Source: Bacteroidales bacterium (GTDB taxonomy: Bacteria; Bacteroidota; Bacteroidia; Bacteroidales; F082). From it: a stretch of DNA of 21,674 nucleotides. The DNA lies in contig JAFZXR010000021.1 in assembly GCA_017616675.1 (NCBI GenBank), positions 1-21,674 of the forward strand, written 5' to 3'. Position numbers and translations under genes: made by a program. Positions 8,701 through 13,754 of this stretch are shown here, in pieces. A model generated the notes under the pieces. It had not been told where the DNA came from and ran no database searches. It saw nothing but the letters and a program-made list of their open reading frames with translations. Numbering within the stretch: the stretch's first letter is position 1; every line of letters starts with the position of its first letter.

Positions 8701-9596
8701 CATTGAACTTTGCTGGCACAATGGTTGGTACTAACACCGCAGTTGAAAAAGCTATGACCGCCGAATGCACCTATGACAACCTGAAAGGTTACAACCTTAT
8801 GGGTAACCCGTTCACATGCAACCTTGAAAATGGCGACATTAAGATTGGTGCGACTGCAATTACATCAGTTTTAGTTGCCGAAGGCGGTGACGATTACGTT
8901 ACTGTCAACCTGAACGAGGGCGCAGTTAAACCTGGCCAGGGCTTCATGGTTCAAACCGAAGCACAAGCAACATTGACATTAAATCCTGGCGGCAGCAAAG
9001 GTGCAAACAGCGGCTTCGTCAGAATCGTTGCCGGTAATGAAAACGCAACCGACAGGGCTTATATCAACGTCGCAAACGGCAACACCTTGCGTAAGATCAG
9101 TCTGTCGGACGACAACACCAAGGTTTACGTGATGAACGACGGAAAAGACTACGCCGCAGCAAGAGTCGACGAACTCATCGGCTCGATGCCGGTACACTTC
9201 AAGGCTGCCGAAGACGGCGAGTACACCATCACCATCGAGGCCGTGAACACCGATACGGAGTACATGCACCTCATCGATAACTTCACTGGCGACGACATCG
9301 ACCTCTTACTCGAGTCGAGCTACACATTCAACGCCACAACCAACGACAGCGAGGCCCGATTCCGCCTCGACTTCGGAACGTATGGCGTCAACGAGATTGC
9401 TGAAAACAACACATTCGCTTACCAGCACGGCAACGAGATTGTCGTCAGCGGCGAAGGTGACCTTCAGATATTCGACGTCATGGGACGCATGGTCAAGAAC
9501 ACCAAGATCAACGGTGTACAAAGCGTCAACGTTCCTGCCAACGCTGTGTATATCTTCAAACTTGATGAAAAGGTTCAAAAGATCGTTGTGAGATAA
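2742..9596 (+). CDS. Giant modular T9SS-secreted surface protein (2284 aa) with BACON, chitobiase-C-like and OB-like modules
   Basis: Residues 1-28 form a Sec signal peptide (MKKKITFLITAAVMLL... ending GEMWGQ). Modules follow: a beta-sandwich (about 29-187); a chitobiase/hexosaminidase C-terminal-like domain (196-270, with ATIYYTTDGTDPT); an OB-like DUF6359-type domain (278-383, with GTEADPYTVADARAA); a BACON-like domain (386-475); a second OB-like region (476-657); two BACON/Ig-like domains (661-867); a 248-residue unit present twice (from 874 and from 1122); another Ig-like domain (1366-1476); alternating jelly-roll-like and BACON domains (1482-1856); then a region with GWYLISSPV and GYNLMGNPF. 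The last ~70 residues (LQIFDVMGRMV...VYIFKLDEKVQKIVVR) are a type A T9SS sorting domain, so the protein is exported across the outer membrane and probably anchored there. No catalytic domain is recognised; adhesion or glycan binding is inferred. Module edges are approximate. Base composition becomes more GC-rich after about 9000. Confidence 0.9.
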   Translation: MKKKITFLITAAVMLLTMMATTGEMWGQTRTATDVLTLDCATPAPTGSTSTALSSTSDVATFLNAAAGLSSATNKITCSNKTGDVYKGKGSGGGNIPQQCLKIGKASGPGSITFTIPENYDNIDVVEITCYGWKTSSSISINSGTAQTFSTAQVEMTKTFELASSTRTITISVTTSAVCITEIVLKKNDAPTVAIPIFNPAEGIYTSAQNVVISTTTEGATIYYTTDGTDPTTSSAVYSSAIPVSTTTTIKAMATATGYDNSSIASATYTIVNIEHAGTEADPYTVADARAAIDVNTGVTGVYATGIVSEIVTPYGQGGYTNITFNIVDQAGDEVFLQAYRCVGTEAANVQVGYTAVVTGNLTKYGSTYEFAQGCTLVSLTPPATPYITADDVEIAYDATFGEIGYTINNPVAGGHLEQPTTEADWLDFGNIEDNIINFTCEANDGTQRVAQVVLTYLYGTESVSKEITVTQAGNPDAVDHIEDITAAGTYTIQGTIVAKSTRGFVLGDGTGYIYYYKGSEPTQSVGDIVRIVGEVSAPTNYKVFQYTSSATISSATSSEYVPTEPVPTSGADMDGTVGGDGVYQTDYVQYVGTLSVSGTYYNITNIEGATTAQGSISYPTNTDFTSLNGKQVTVTGYYVGVSSNKYFNTMLGSIEEVVGEPSITLAQYTYDINADGGNNELPVTYTNMPADPQAEVVFYDATGTTATTYGWITATINTNNNIDGSIAVNEGEARSAYFKVKGIDADNNAVYSDLVTINQAAAAAGPSIVFTTTSIDIIAGGENRTMSFDYEGLGTSPTFSVNFYTATGEPTTYDWISGEITDGDKVTITVDANEGDARTAYFKVYGANGATNAESNVVTVNQAAYVPVVTENYQLFSGDLVEGDYLIVYDGVAMNNTVDGDRLQYEDVTPVSDIITTDDATIVWHIAPSATSGYWTIYSANANAYAASTGAKNKAQMLADGTDDKALWAVSGDATYDFVNKQNTTNSVNATLRYNAGYGFACYATGTGGALSLYKKVDGPLEPSIIANDVEIAYNVTAGEIEYTINNPVDGGSISAQVTTGGDWPLAITSISETSVNFTIPENESAEARTGVIKLTYTYGRAIVTKDVNVTQAAHVTGDQYNLYSGTLVEGDYIIYYDGVAMNNIVESDRLQYEDVTPVSDIITTDDATIVWHIAPSATTGYWTIYSANANAYAASTGAKNKAQMLADGTDNKALWAVSGDATYDFVNKQNTTNSVNATLRYNAGYGFACYATSTGGALSLYKKVDGPLEPSIIANDVEIAYNVTAGEIEYTINNPVDGGSISAQVTTGGDWPLAITSISETSVNFTIPENESAEARTGVIRLTYTYGRALVTKDVNVTQTGNPALVASITVNPDLVEVEAAGGDGTLTITVSNMTIEDPNADLAIEFYDGNGTTITEPDWIVFDDFEASGESFTVYYMIDENTGELRQAFFKVYGMGDTDFVYSNLVTINQAAPVTPGTTGTIVFGKTSDNSSTPINAASVTGNDNLENTWTITTVGTTSFTNSNNVGYAQVGSGSAPATSITFTTTLPSSATITAFEAKFGGFSGTAGNIALKVDDTTVGQGSLNATEDVIVTNSSTATGTTLTVTVTNIAKGVKCYYISYTISTGSDPIIVAQNTINLSSTDTYGEFDYEVINAVPGTSLNATSTDSWISNINVTGEKVTFTTTQNTSSTDDREGTITLSYEGATNKTVSVIQSKVDYATLPFAFDGGRADIETTVGLTQNGLDSDYGASPKLKFNTTGDWVILKLNAGPASLSYDIKGNGFSGGTFDVEISVDGVTYTNIAQYTSFGSDVQPVTHIILDDNTRYVRWIYTEKSGGNVALGNIHASANYDIYGTLNIDSFDATMHPTTVHEKGIINAPGMVMSSQPDDLVIEDGGQVITNVEFMATLQKNITGYGEDPNAADGWYLISSPVAGLETSAVAIGTYDLFAYEEETAYWWSNTGSNSFTTLEQGVGYLYANSANQTLNFAGTMVGTNTAVEKAMTAECTYDNLKGYNLMGNPFTCNLENGDIKIGATAITSVLVAEGGDDYVTVNLNEGAVKPGQGFMVQTEAQATLTLNPGGSKGANSGFVRIVAGNENATDRAYINVANGNTLRKISLSDDNTKVYVMNDGKDYAAARVDELIGSMPVHFKAAEDGEYTITIEAVNTDTEYMHLIDNFTGDDIDLLLESSYTFNATTNDSEARFRLDFGTYGVNEIAENNTFAYQHGNEIVVSGEGDLQIFDVMGRMVKNTKINGVQSVNVPANAVYIFKLDEKVQKIVVR
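5361..6827 (+). repeat. Two in-frame tandem copies of a 744-bp unit within the giant surface protein
   Basis: Copy 1 (5361-6083) and copy 2 (6105-6827) align at an exact offset of 744 bp (248 codons), checked at three anchors: the TAC/TAT for Y of YQLFSG/YNLYSG (5361, 6105), AAGATGTAAC (5461, 6205) and AAGACG (6061, 6805). Each unit encodes a domain with GDYxIxYDGVAMNN, DATIVWHIAPSAT and ALSLYKKVDGPLEPS, followed by a BACON-like domain. Long internal stretches are nearly identical, including at third codon positions. The first ~90 bp and the last ~60 bp differ more. This fits a recent duplication or continuing recombination between copies. Confidence 0.93.
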
Positions 9597-9613
9597 TAAG
9601 GACTTTAGGGTCA

Positions 9614-9674
9614 TTAGAGTTTCTTAGGGTTTTTAGTGGGGTTCTACGAACCCTAAGAACCCTAAGAACTCTAA
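9614..9674. repeat. Second TTAGGG/CCCTAA hairpin, downstream of the giant gene
   Basis: GGGTTC (9639-9644) and GAACCC (9648-9653) pair around a TAC loop. The stem continues through TTTTTA/TAAGAA, GGG/CCC, TTCTTA/TAAGAA and TTAGAG/CTCTAA, about 27 pairs in all with a 3-nt bulge (9636-9638) and a 1-nt bulge. The repeat unit (CCCTAAGAA) is the same type as at 2470-2614, but here the G-rich arm comes first. It begins about 17 nt after the giant gene's stop codon. A purine-rich A tract, not a T tract, follows on the plus strand, so a classical terminator is uncertain. Confidence 0.75.
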
Positions 9675-9717
9675 AAAGAAAAAAGAAAAAAAACTAACAA
9701 TTAAAAATAGTCAAACA

Positions 9718-9987
9718 ATGAAAAAGATATTCTTAGCAATCGCAATAGTTTTGATGGTGAGTTTCAGTGCCAACGCTCAGCGTGACGGTTTCTTCATGAG
9801 TTGGGACGATGTGAGCAACGGCCTCGATCAATACAACGACTTCGACAACGGCCTTTACAGAGGCGGCGGCCCGGGATTTCCTGGTCACGGCGGTGGCGAC
9901 ACCCCGGCACCTCTGGGCAGCGGACTGATAATCCTCGGCGCTCTTGGCGCAGGATACGCAGTAGCACGCCGTAAACGCGAAGAATAA
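9718..9987 (+). CDS. Small secreted protein with CTERM-like tripartite C terminus
   Basis: An 89-residue protein. Residues 1-20 (MKKIFLAIAIVLMVSFSANA) are a clear signal peptide, with Q21 as the likely mature N terminus. Residues 21-48 are aromatic and acidic (FFMSWDDVSNGLDQYNDFDN). Residues 49-60 are a glycine-rich linker (RGGGPGFPGHGGG). The C terminus has a short motif APLGSG (64-69), a hydrophobic segment LIILGALGAGYAVA (70-83) and a basic tail RRKREE. This short motif, membrane helix and Arg/Lys cluster copy the layout of PEP-CTERM or GlyGly-CTERM sorting signals, although the motif itself is different. I cannot assign a function. It lies about 120 nt behind the giant T9SS protein, on the same strand and without its own recognisable TAnnTTTG box, so co-transcription through the hairpin is possible. 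The next gene is convergent. Confidence 0.8.
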   Translation: MKKIFLAIAIVLMVSFSANAQRDGFFMSWDDVSNGLDQYNDFDNGLYRGGGPGFPGHGGGDTPAPLGSGLIILGALGAGYAVARRKREE

Positions 9988-9991
9988 ACGG

Positions 9992-10906
9992 TTATTCGGT
10001 AGGGGCAGATGATGATTTGCCCCTACTTTTATTTACAAGGATAACACCGGTGAAGACAAGCACGGCGGCGACAACCTTCTGCCATGTGAGACGGTCCATG
10101 CCCGCAGCAATACCCATCACCGTGGCGATGATAGGCTGCAGATAGCCGTAAAGACTGATTACCGTCGGACGCAACACCTTCTGCCCTACCGGAATCAGGA
10201 AATAGGCCACAAAAGTGGCGAAGAGAATCAAAAAACCAAGTTCAAACAGGTATTTTATTGGTAAAGAAGCCATATTCATGCTTACCAACTCTTTGATATC
10301 CAACGGAATAGCCACTATCGCCGAGAAAAGAAACATCCATTTCATGAATGTAACGACGTTGTATTTCGCGATAAGCGGCCTGAAAGCCCCGAGATAGCAG
10401 GCAAAGAAGATACAGTTGCCAATCATGTAGACGATGCCCATGGGCTGAGTCTCGGTGACGCTGCTGCTCTCGACACGTACAGTATTGAAAACCAAGAAGA
10501 TAACTCCTATGAAACTCAACGCCACACCGCCGGCTTTCTTCAAGGTGATAGGCTCTTTAAGCACTATCGCGGCGATAAACATAGTAAAAATAGGTGTCAG
10601 CGGCGTGAGGATGCTGGTGTCGAAAGGCGTCGTCAAGGTGCTCGCCTTCAAGAACGACCACTGCGTAAGGAAAAGTCCCAGCATCGAAGCGAGAAAAATC
10701 TTCGGAAAATCACGTTTTTCGACCTTTTCTTGAGGCATGAAAAGCGATGCCATCCAGAAAAGAGCGGCAGCACCGGCCACACGGAAGCACAGCAAACCCA
10801 TCGGGGAGATCAGCGCGAGAGTCGACAAATCCCTGCAGATGATGATGTTGAAGCCGAAAATCGTGTAGGCGACGAAGGCTGAGATATGACCTAAAGATTT
10901 TTTCAT
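9992..10906 (-). CDS. DMT/EamA-family inner-membrane transporter
   Basis: A 304-residue membrane protein starting MKKSLGHISAFVAYTIFGFN. About ten hydrophobic segments fall in two EamA-like halves, as in the drug/metabolite transporter superfamily. Family-like features include FNIIICRDLS in helix 1-2, LTPIFTMFIAAIVLKEPIT in the first half and SLYGYLQPIIATVMGIA...VFTGVILVNKSRGK in the second. The substrate is unknown; family members export amino acids, metabolites or drugs. The ATG at 10906 was preferred over the in-frame TTG at 10918, which lies within the TATTTTTG promoter box. The last codons (SRGKSSSAPTE) are encoded by the GTAGGGGC palindrome shared with another locus, so the tail is probably recently acquired sequence. 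The gene is divergent from the CobW-like gene and convergent with the small secreted protein gene, only 4 bp away. Confidence 0.88.
   Translation of the reverse strand: MKKSLGHISAFVAYTIFGFNIIICRDLSTLALISPMGLLCFRVAGAAALFWMASLFMPQEKVEKRDFPKIFLASMLGLFLTQWSFLKASTLTTPFDTSILTPLTPIFTMFIAAIVLKEPITLKKAGGVALSFIGVIFLVFNTVRVESSSVTETQPMGIVYMIGNCIFFACYLGAFRPLIAKYNVVTFMKWMFLFSAIVAIPLDIKELVSMNMASLPIKYLFELGFLILFATFVAYFLIPVGQKVLRPTVISLYGYLQPIIATVMGIAAGMDRLTWQKVVAAVLVFTGVILVNKSRGKSSSAPTE
9999..10026. terminator. GTAGGGGC...GCCCCTAC palindrome at a convergent gene junction
   Basis: GTAGGGGCA (9999-10007) pairs with TGCCCCTAC (10018-10026), followed on the plus strand by TTTTATTT. It is a good intrinsic-terminator shape for the small secreted protein gene ending at 9987. 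The palindrome lies inside the last codons of the opposing DMT transporter gene. The same arms recur at 12221-12290, which marks it as a dispersed REP-like repeat. Confidence 0.7.
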
Positions 10907-10915
10907 AAGCGACGG

Positions 10916-10923
10916 CAAAAATA
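10916..10923 (-). promoter_or_regulatory. TAnnTTTG promoter box for the DMT transporter gene
   Basis: TATTTTTG followed by C on the minus strand; only 9 nt separate it from the ATG at 10906. The transcript would have an extremely short leader. No TTG is found on this strand at the -33 distance. Confidence 0.55.
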
Positions 10924-10931
10924 CAAATTTT

Positions 10932-10965
10932 TTGGCTATTGGCTATTAGCTATTGGCTGTTGGCA
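10932..10965. repeat. Five tandem copies of a 7-bp unit (TTGGCTA) in a divergent promoter region
   Basis: TTGGCTA (10932), TTGGCTA (10939), TTAGCTA (10946), TTGGCTG (10953) and a partial TTGGCA (10960) run head to tail between the DMT and CobW-like genes. The fourth unit provides a TTG placed 19 bp before the TAATTTTG box of the CobW-like gene. Such a repeat could act as an operator or vary in copy number by slippage. Confidence 0.85.
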
Positions 10966-10982
10966 TTTTTTTATTAATTTTG
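10953..10982 (+). promoter_or_regulatory. Complete -33/-7 promoter for the CobW-like gene
   Basis: TTG (10953-10955), a 19-bp spacer and TAATTTTG (10975-10982) match the Bacteroidota TTG / TAnnTTTG promoter with normal spacing. The ATG at 11004 lies 21 nt downstream of the box. The in-frame TTG at 10953 is this -33 element and not a start codon. Confidence 0.7.
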
Positions 10983-11003
10983 CAGTCAAATTTTAAAAGA
11001 AAT

Positions 11004-12215
11004 ATGAGTAGAATGGAAACTCCGGTCCTGCTTCTGACCGGTTATCTCGGAAGTGGAAAGACGACTTTGGTAAATCATATCCTTTCGAACAAGAAAGGCA
11101 TCAAATTTGCAGTGATAGTCAACGATATAGGCGAGGTTAACATCGATGCCGACCTCATCCAGAAAGGCGGCGTGGTGGGCAAGAAAGACGAGAGTCTGGT
11201 GGCACTGCAGAACGGCTGTATCTGCTGCACCTTGAAGATGGACCTCATCGCTCAGCTCACCGACATCATGAAGATGGGCCGTTTCGACTACATCGTGATT
11301 GAAGCCAGCGGCATCTGCGAGCCTGAACCGATAGCGCGCACCATCGCCGGAATACCGCAGATGGGCCGTGAATACACGCAATTTGGCATCCCGCGCCTCG
11401 ACTGCATAGTGACAGTGGTCGACGCCCTGAGAATGAAAGACGAATTCGGCTGCGGCGACAGTCTCAAGAACGAAAATATCGACGAAGACGACATCGAAAA
11501 CCTCGTCATCGAGCAGATCGAGTTTTGCAACATCGTTTTGCTGAACAAAGCCTCGGATGTCGAGCCGAAAGAGCTGGAACGCATCCGTCAGATCGTGAAA
11601 AACCTCTCCCCTGACGCCGAGATCATCGACTGCGACTACGCCAACGTCGACCTCGACAGGATTATCGAGACTTATATGTTTGATTATAATACAGTTAGCG
11701 GTTCAGCAGGCTGGATTAAGATTATCGAAGGACATGAGGAACACGATGACGACGATGATGAGCATGACGAGCATGACGAGCATGAACATCATCACGACCA
11801 TGAACACCATCATCACCACGATCACGATGAAGACGAAGGCGAGGCGGAGGAATATGGCATCGGCACCTTCGTTTATTTCAACAGAAGGCCTTTCGACACG
11901 CTGAAATTCAATGATTATGTGCTGAACAGCTGGCCGAAAAACATCATCCGCTGCAAGGGATTGTGCTATTTTGCCGACAATCAGGATATGTCGTATATCT
12001 TCGAGACAGCAGGCAAGCAAAAGAAACTCAGCGAAGCCGGCTATTGGTTTGCGACCGCCTCGAAGGAGGAGTTACAGCAGTTTGTGGAGCGCGACCCGAG
12101 CATCCTCAAGGATTGGGATGAGGAGTACGGCGACAGAATGGAGAAGTTGGTGTTTATCGGGCAAAAATTAGATAAAGAGGCAATTAAACAGGAATTAGAC
12201 AATTGTTTGTTTTAA
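11004..12215 (+). CDS. COG0523 (CobW/ZNG1-like) metal-chaperone GTPase with His-rich loop
   Basis: A 403-residue G3E-family P-loop GTPase. Visible parts: Walker A GYLGSGKTT (residues 13-21); the CxCC metal site in NGCICCT (C72, C74, C75); the EASGICEP segment; a nucleotide-base motif LLNKASD near 180; a very His/Asp/Glu-rich stretch (244-279); and the CobW C-terminal domain (about 285-390, with GTFVYFNRRPFDTLKF). Members use GTP to deliver zinc, cobalt or similar metals to client enzymes in the cytoplasm. The CxCC plus the His-rich loop most often goes with zinc, but the metal cannot be read from sequence. The start is the ATG at 11004, behind a full promoter. It is divergent from a DMT transporter and convergent with a MATE exporter; neither obviously explains its client. 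No Zur/Fur box was recognised. Confidence 0.9.
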   Translation: MSRMETPVLLLTGYLGSGKTTLVNHILSNKKGIKFAVIVNDIGEVNIDADLIQKGGVVGKKDESLVALQNGCICCTLKMDLIAQLTDIMKMGRFDYIVIEASGICEPEPIARTIAGIPQMGREYTQFGIPRLDCIVTVVDALRMKDEFGCGDSLKNENIDEDDIENLVIEQIEFCNIVLLNKASDVEPKELERIRQIVKNLSPDAEIIDCDYANVDLDRIIETYMFDYNTVSGSAGWIKIIEGHEEHDDDDDEHDEHDEHEHHHDHEHHHHHDHDEDEGEAEEYGIGTFVYFNRRPFDTLKFNDYVLNSWPKNIIRCKGLCYFADNQDMSYIFETAGKQKKLSEAGYWFATASKEELQQFVERDPSILKDWDEEYGDRMEKLVFIGQKLDKEAIKQELDNCLF

Positions 12216-12220
12216 ACGAT

Positions 12221-12290
12221 TGTAGGGGCGAATCATTATTCGCCCTTTTATATGATTTGTCATTTCGGGCAAATGTTATTTGCCCCTACA
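12221..12290. terminator. Composite palindrome with two hairpins between convergent genes
   Basis: Outer arms TGTAGGGGC (12221-12229) and GCCCCTACA (12282-12290) enclose two hairpins. The first is GGGCGAAT-CATT-ATTCGCCC (12226-12245), followed by TTTTA. The second is GGGCAAAT-GTT-ATTTGCCC (12267-12285). The first suits termination of the CobW-like gene. The second sits over the stop codon of the opposing MATE gene. The arms are the same repeat as at 9999-10026. Confidence 0.75.
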
Positions 12291-13667
12291 TTTTGATTCG
12301 CGAATGGCGAATGGCAACGCCAATAAAAACGTTAGCGCATCGGCGATGGCCTGTGTCATCTCGACACCTTGAAGGCCGATGAAGAGCGGCAGAATCATGA
12401 TTGTCGGGATGAAGAATATGCCTTGTCGCCCCATCGATAACAGCGTGGCTATCAATGTTTTACGCGTAGTTTGATACATCATGTTGGTGACGGTGCTCAC
12501 CCCGATGAGCGGGAAAGCGATGCACTGCCATCGCAGCACCCTTGTACCTATTTTCACCAGTTCGGCATCTTCGCTACGGAAGATTTTTATCAAGTCGGGA
12601 GCGAATATCGCAAACGCTAACGAAGTGATTATCAATATGATAGTAGAGATGTTCGTTGTAAAGATAAACGACTTCCTCACGCGCTCGTGCAGACCGGCGC
12701 CGTGGTTGAAGCCACAGACCGGCTGGAATCCCTGACCCAGTCCGAGGATGATGGAGAAGGCAAACATCATGATGCGCGACACTATGGCGAAGGCCGCGAT
12801 GGCGCTCGCCTCGGTGCCCGGAGCGGCGTAGTAGGCAGCGTAACGGTTGAGCATGATGGTGCTGGTGCAGACGAACACGTGTCGCATCAGCGAAGGCGCT
12901 CCGCCGTTGAAGATGTCGATATAGCTACGCAGACTTGGCGAGAAGTTACGGATTCGGATATGCACGTTGCCGCTCCTTTCGGTGCCGAGCAGCAAGATGA
13001 GCCAGCCCGTCATCTGACTGATGCAGGTGGCGAGCGACGCGCCCATCACACCCATGTCGAAACCATAGATAAACAAGGCATCGAGGAAGATGTTCAGCAC
13101 GGCGCCGGTCGTGATTCCTATCATAGCGTAGCTGGCGTTGCCCTGCAGTCGGAGCTGGTTGTTAAGCGTCAGCGACGACATCATGAAAGGCGTTCCAATG
13201 AGGATAAACAGCAGATAATCGTTGGCATGTGGCACGATGTCGGGAGTGGCGCCCATTATCCGCGAAAGCGGCGTCAGGAAGAAAAGTCCGACGACAGCGG
13301 CGATAGTGCCGAAGCCCATCGACGAAAGGAAACCTGTGGCGGCCATCTTCTCAGCATCGTCGTATTTCTTCGCTCCAAGAGCCGTCGAGATGTAGTTTCC
13401 AGAGCCGTGACCGAAGAAAAATCCGAAAGCGTTGATGAAAGTCATGTAGGCAAACGACACGCCCACACCCGCGGTGGCCTCAGTCGAGAGGTGTCCGACG
13501 AAAAACGCGTCGATGATGTTGTACAGCGCTATCACCAGCATGGAGATGACAGTAGGAACAGCCATCTTCATAACCAGCTGACGCACAGGACTTTCCGTCA
13601 TCATGACGAAACGATCATGCCTCTTCTGAATATCTTTGTCGTTTGTCGTGCCAAAAACGCGTTTCAT
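12276..13667 (-). CDS. MATE-family multidrug/toxin exporter
   Basis: A 463-residue polytopic membrane protein of normal family length with about twelve hydrophobic segments in two MatE halves. Typical features are ESPVRQLVMKMAVPTVISML at the N terminus, IDAFFVGHLSTEATAGVGV, GHGSGNYISTALGAKK after helix 2, and LGQGFQPVCGFNHGAG in the second half, a hallmark of the DinF/NorM-type fold. These proteins export cationic compounds using a Na+ or H+ gradient across the inner membrane. The ATG at 13667 follows a TATTTTTG box by only 4 nt, so an alternative start is the MMTESPV methionine pair at about 13604-13599, where homology normally begins. The final codons (KCRGK) come from the GTAGGGGC palindrome. 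It is divergent from the ricT-like operon. Confidence 0.92.
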   Translation of the reverse strand: MKRVFGTTNDKDIQKRHDRFVMMTESPVRQLVMKMAVPTVISMLVIALYNIIDAFFVGHLSTEATAGVGVSFAYMTFINAFGFFFGHGSGNYISTALGAKKYDDAEKMAATGFLSSMGFGTIAAVVGLFFLTPLSRIMGATPDIVPHANDYLLFILIGTPFMMSSLTLNNQLRLQGNASYAMIGITTGAVLNIFLDALFIYGFDMGVMGASLATCISQMTGWLILLLGTERSGNVHIRIRNFSPSLRSYIDIFNGGAPSLMRHVFVCTSTIMLNRYAAYYAAPGTEASAIAAFAIVSRIMMFAFSIILGLGQGFQPVCGFNHGAGLHERVRKSFIFTTNISTIILIITSLAFAIFAPDLIKIFRSEDAELVKIGTRVLRWQCIAFPLIGVSTVTNMMYQTTRKTLIATLLSMGRQGIFFIPTIMILPLFIGLQGVEMTQAIADALTFLLALPFAIRESKCRGK

Positions 13668-13671
13668 TCGG

Positions 13672-13679
13672 CAAAAATA
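13672..13679 (-). promoter_or_regulatory. TAnnTTTG promoter box for the MATE gene
   Basis: TATTTTTG followed by C on the minus strand, only 4 nt from the first ATG. This implies a leaderless transcript or use of the internal start about 21 codons later. Confidence 0.55.
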
Positions 13680-13711
13680 CAAAAAATAAAGGTTCGTAAT
13701 ATAATTTTCAT

Positions 13712-13719
13712 TATCTTTG
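13712..13719 (+). promoter_or_regulatory. TAnnTTTG promoter box for the ricT-gldH-pbp1A operon
   Basis: TATCTTTG followed by C lies 35 nt before the ATG at 13755 and is the only such box seen ahead of this gene run. No TTG is visible at normal -33 spacing. Confidence 0.6.
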
Positions 13720-13754
13720 CAGGTTATTAATATATATTGGAGAAAAGTTTTTTT

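Noticed and set aside
12297..12320. Short direct repeat GCGAATG GCGAATG beside the composite palindrome
   Set aside because: It is only two units and lies within the MATE coding region, where it translates sensibly (FAIRESK); most likely chance.
12687..13730. A 347-codon open frame on the plus strand
   Set aside because: It lies fully opposite the well-supported MATE gene, has a charged, low-quality composition (many R, H, E, D) typical of an antisense frame, and shows no domain.
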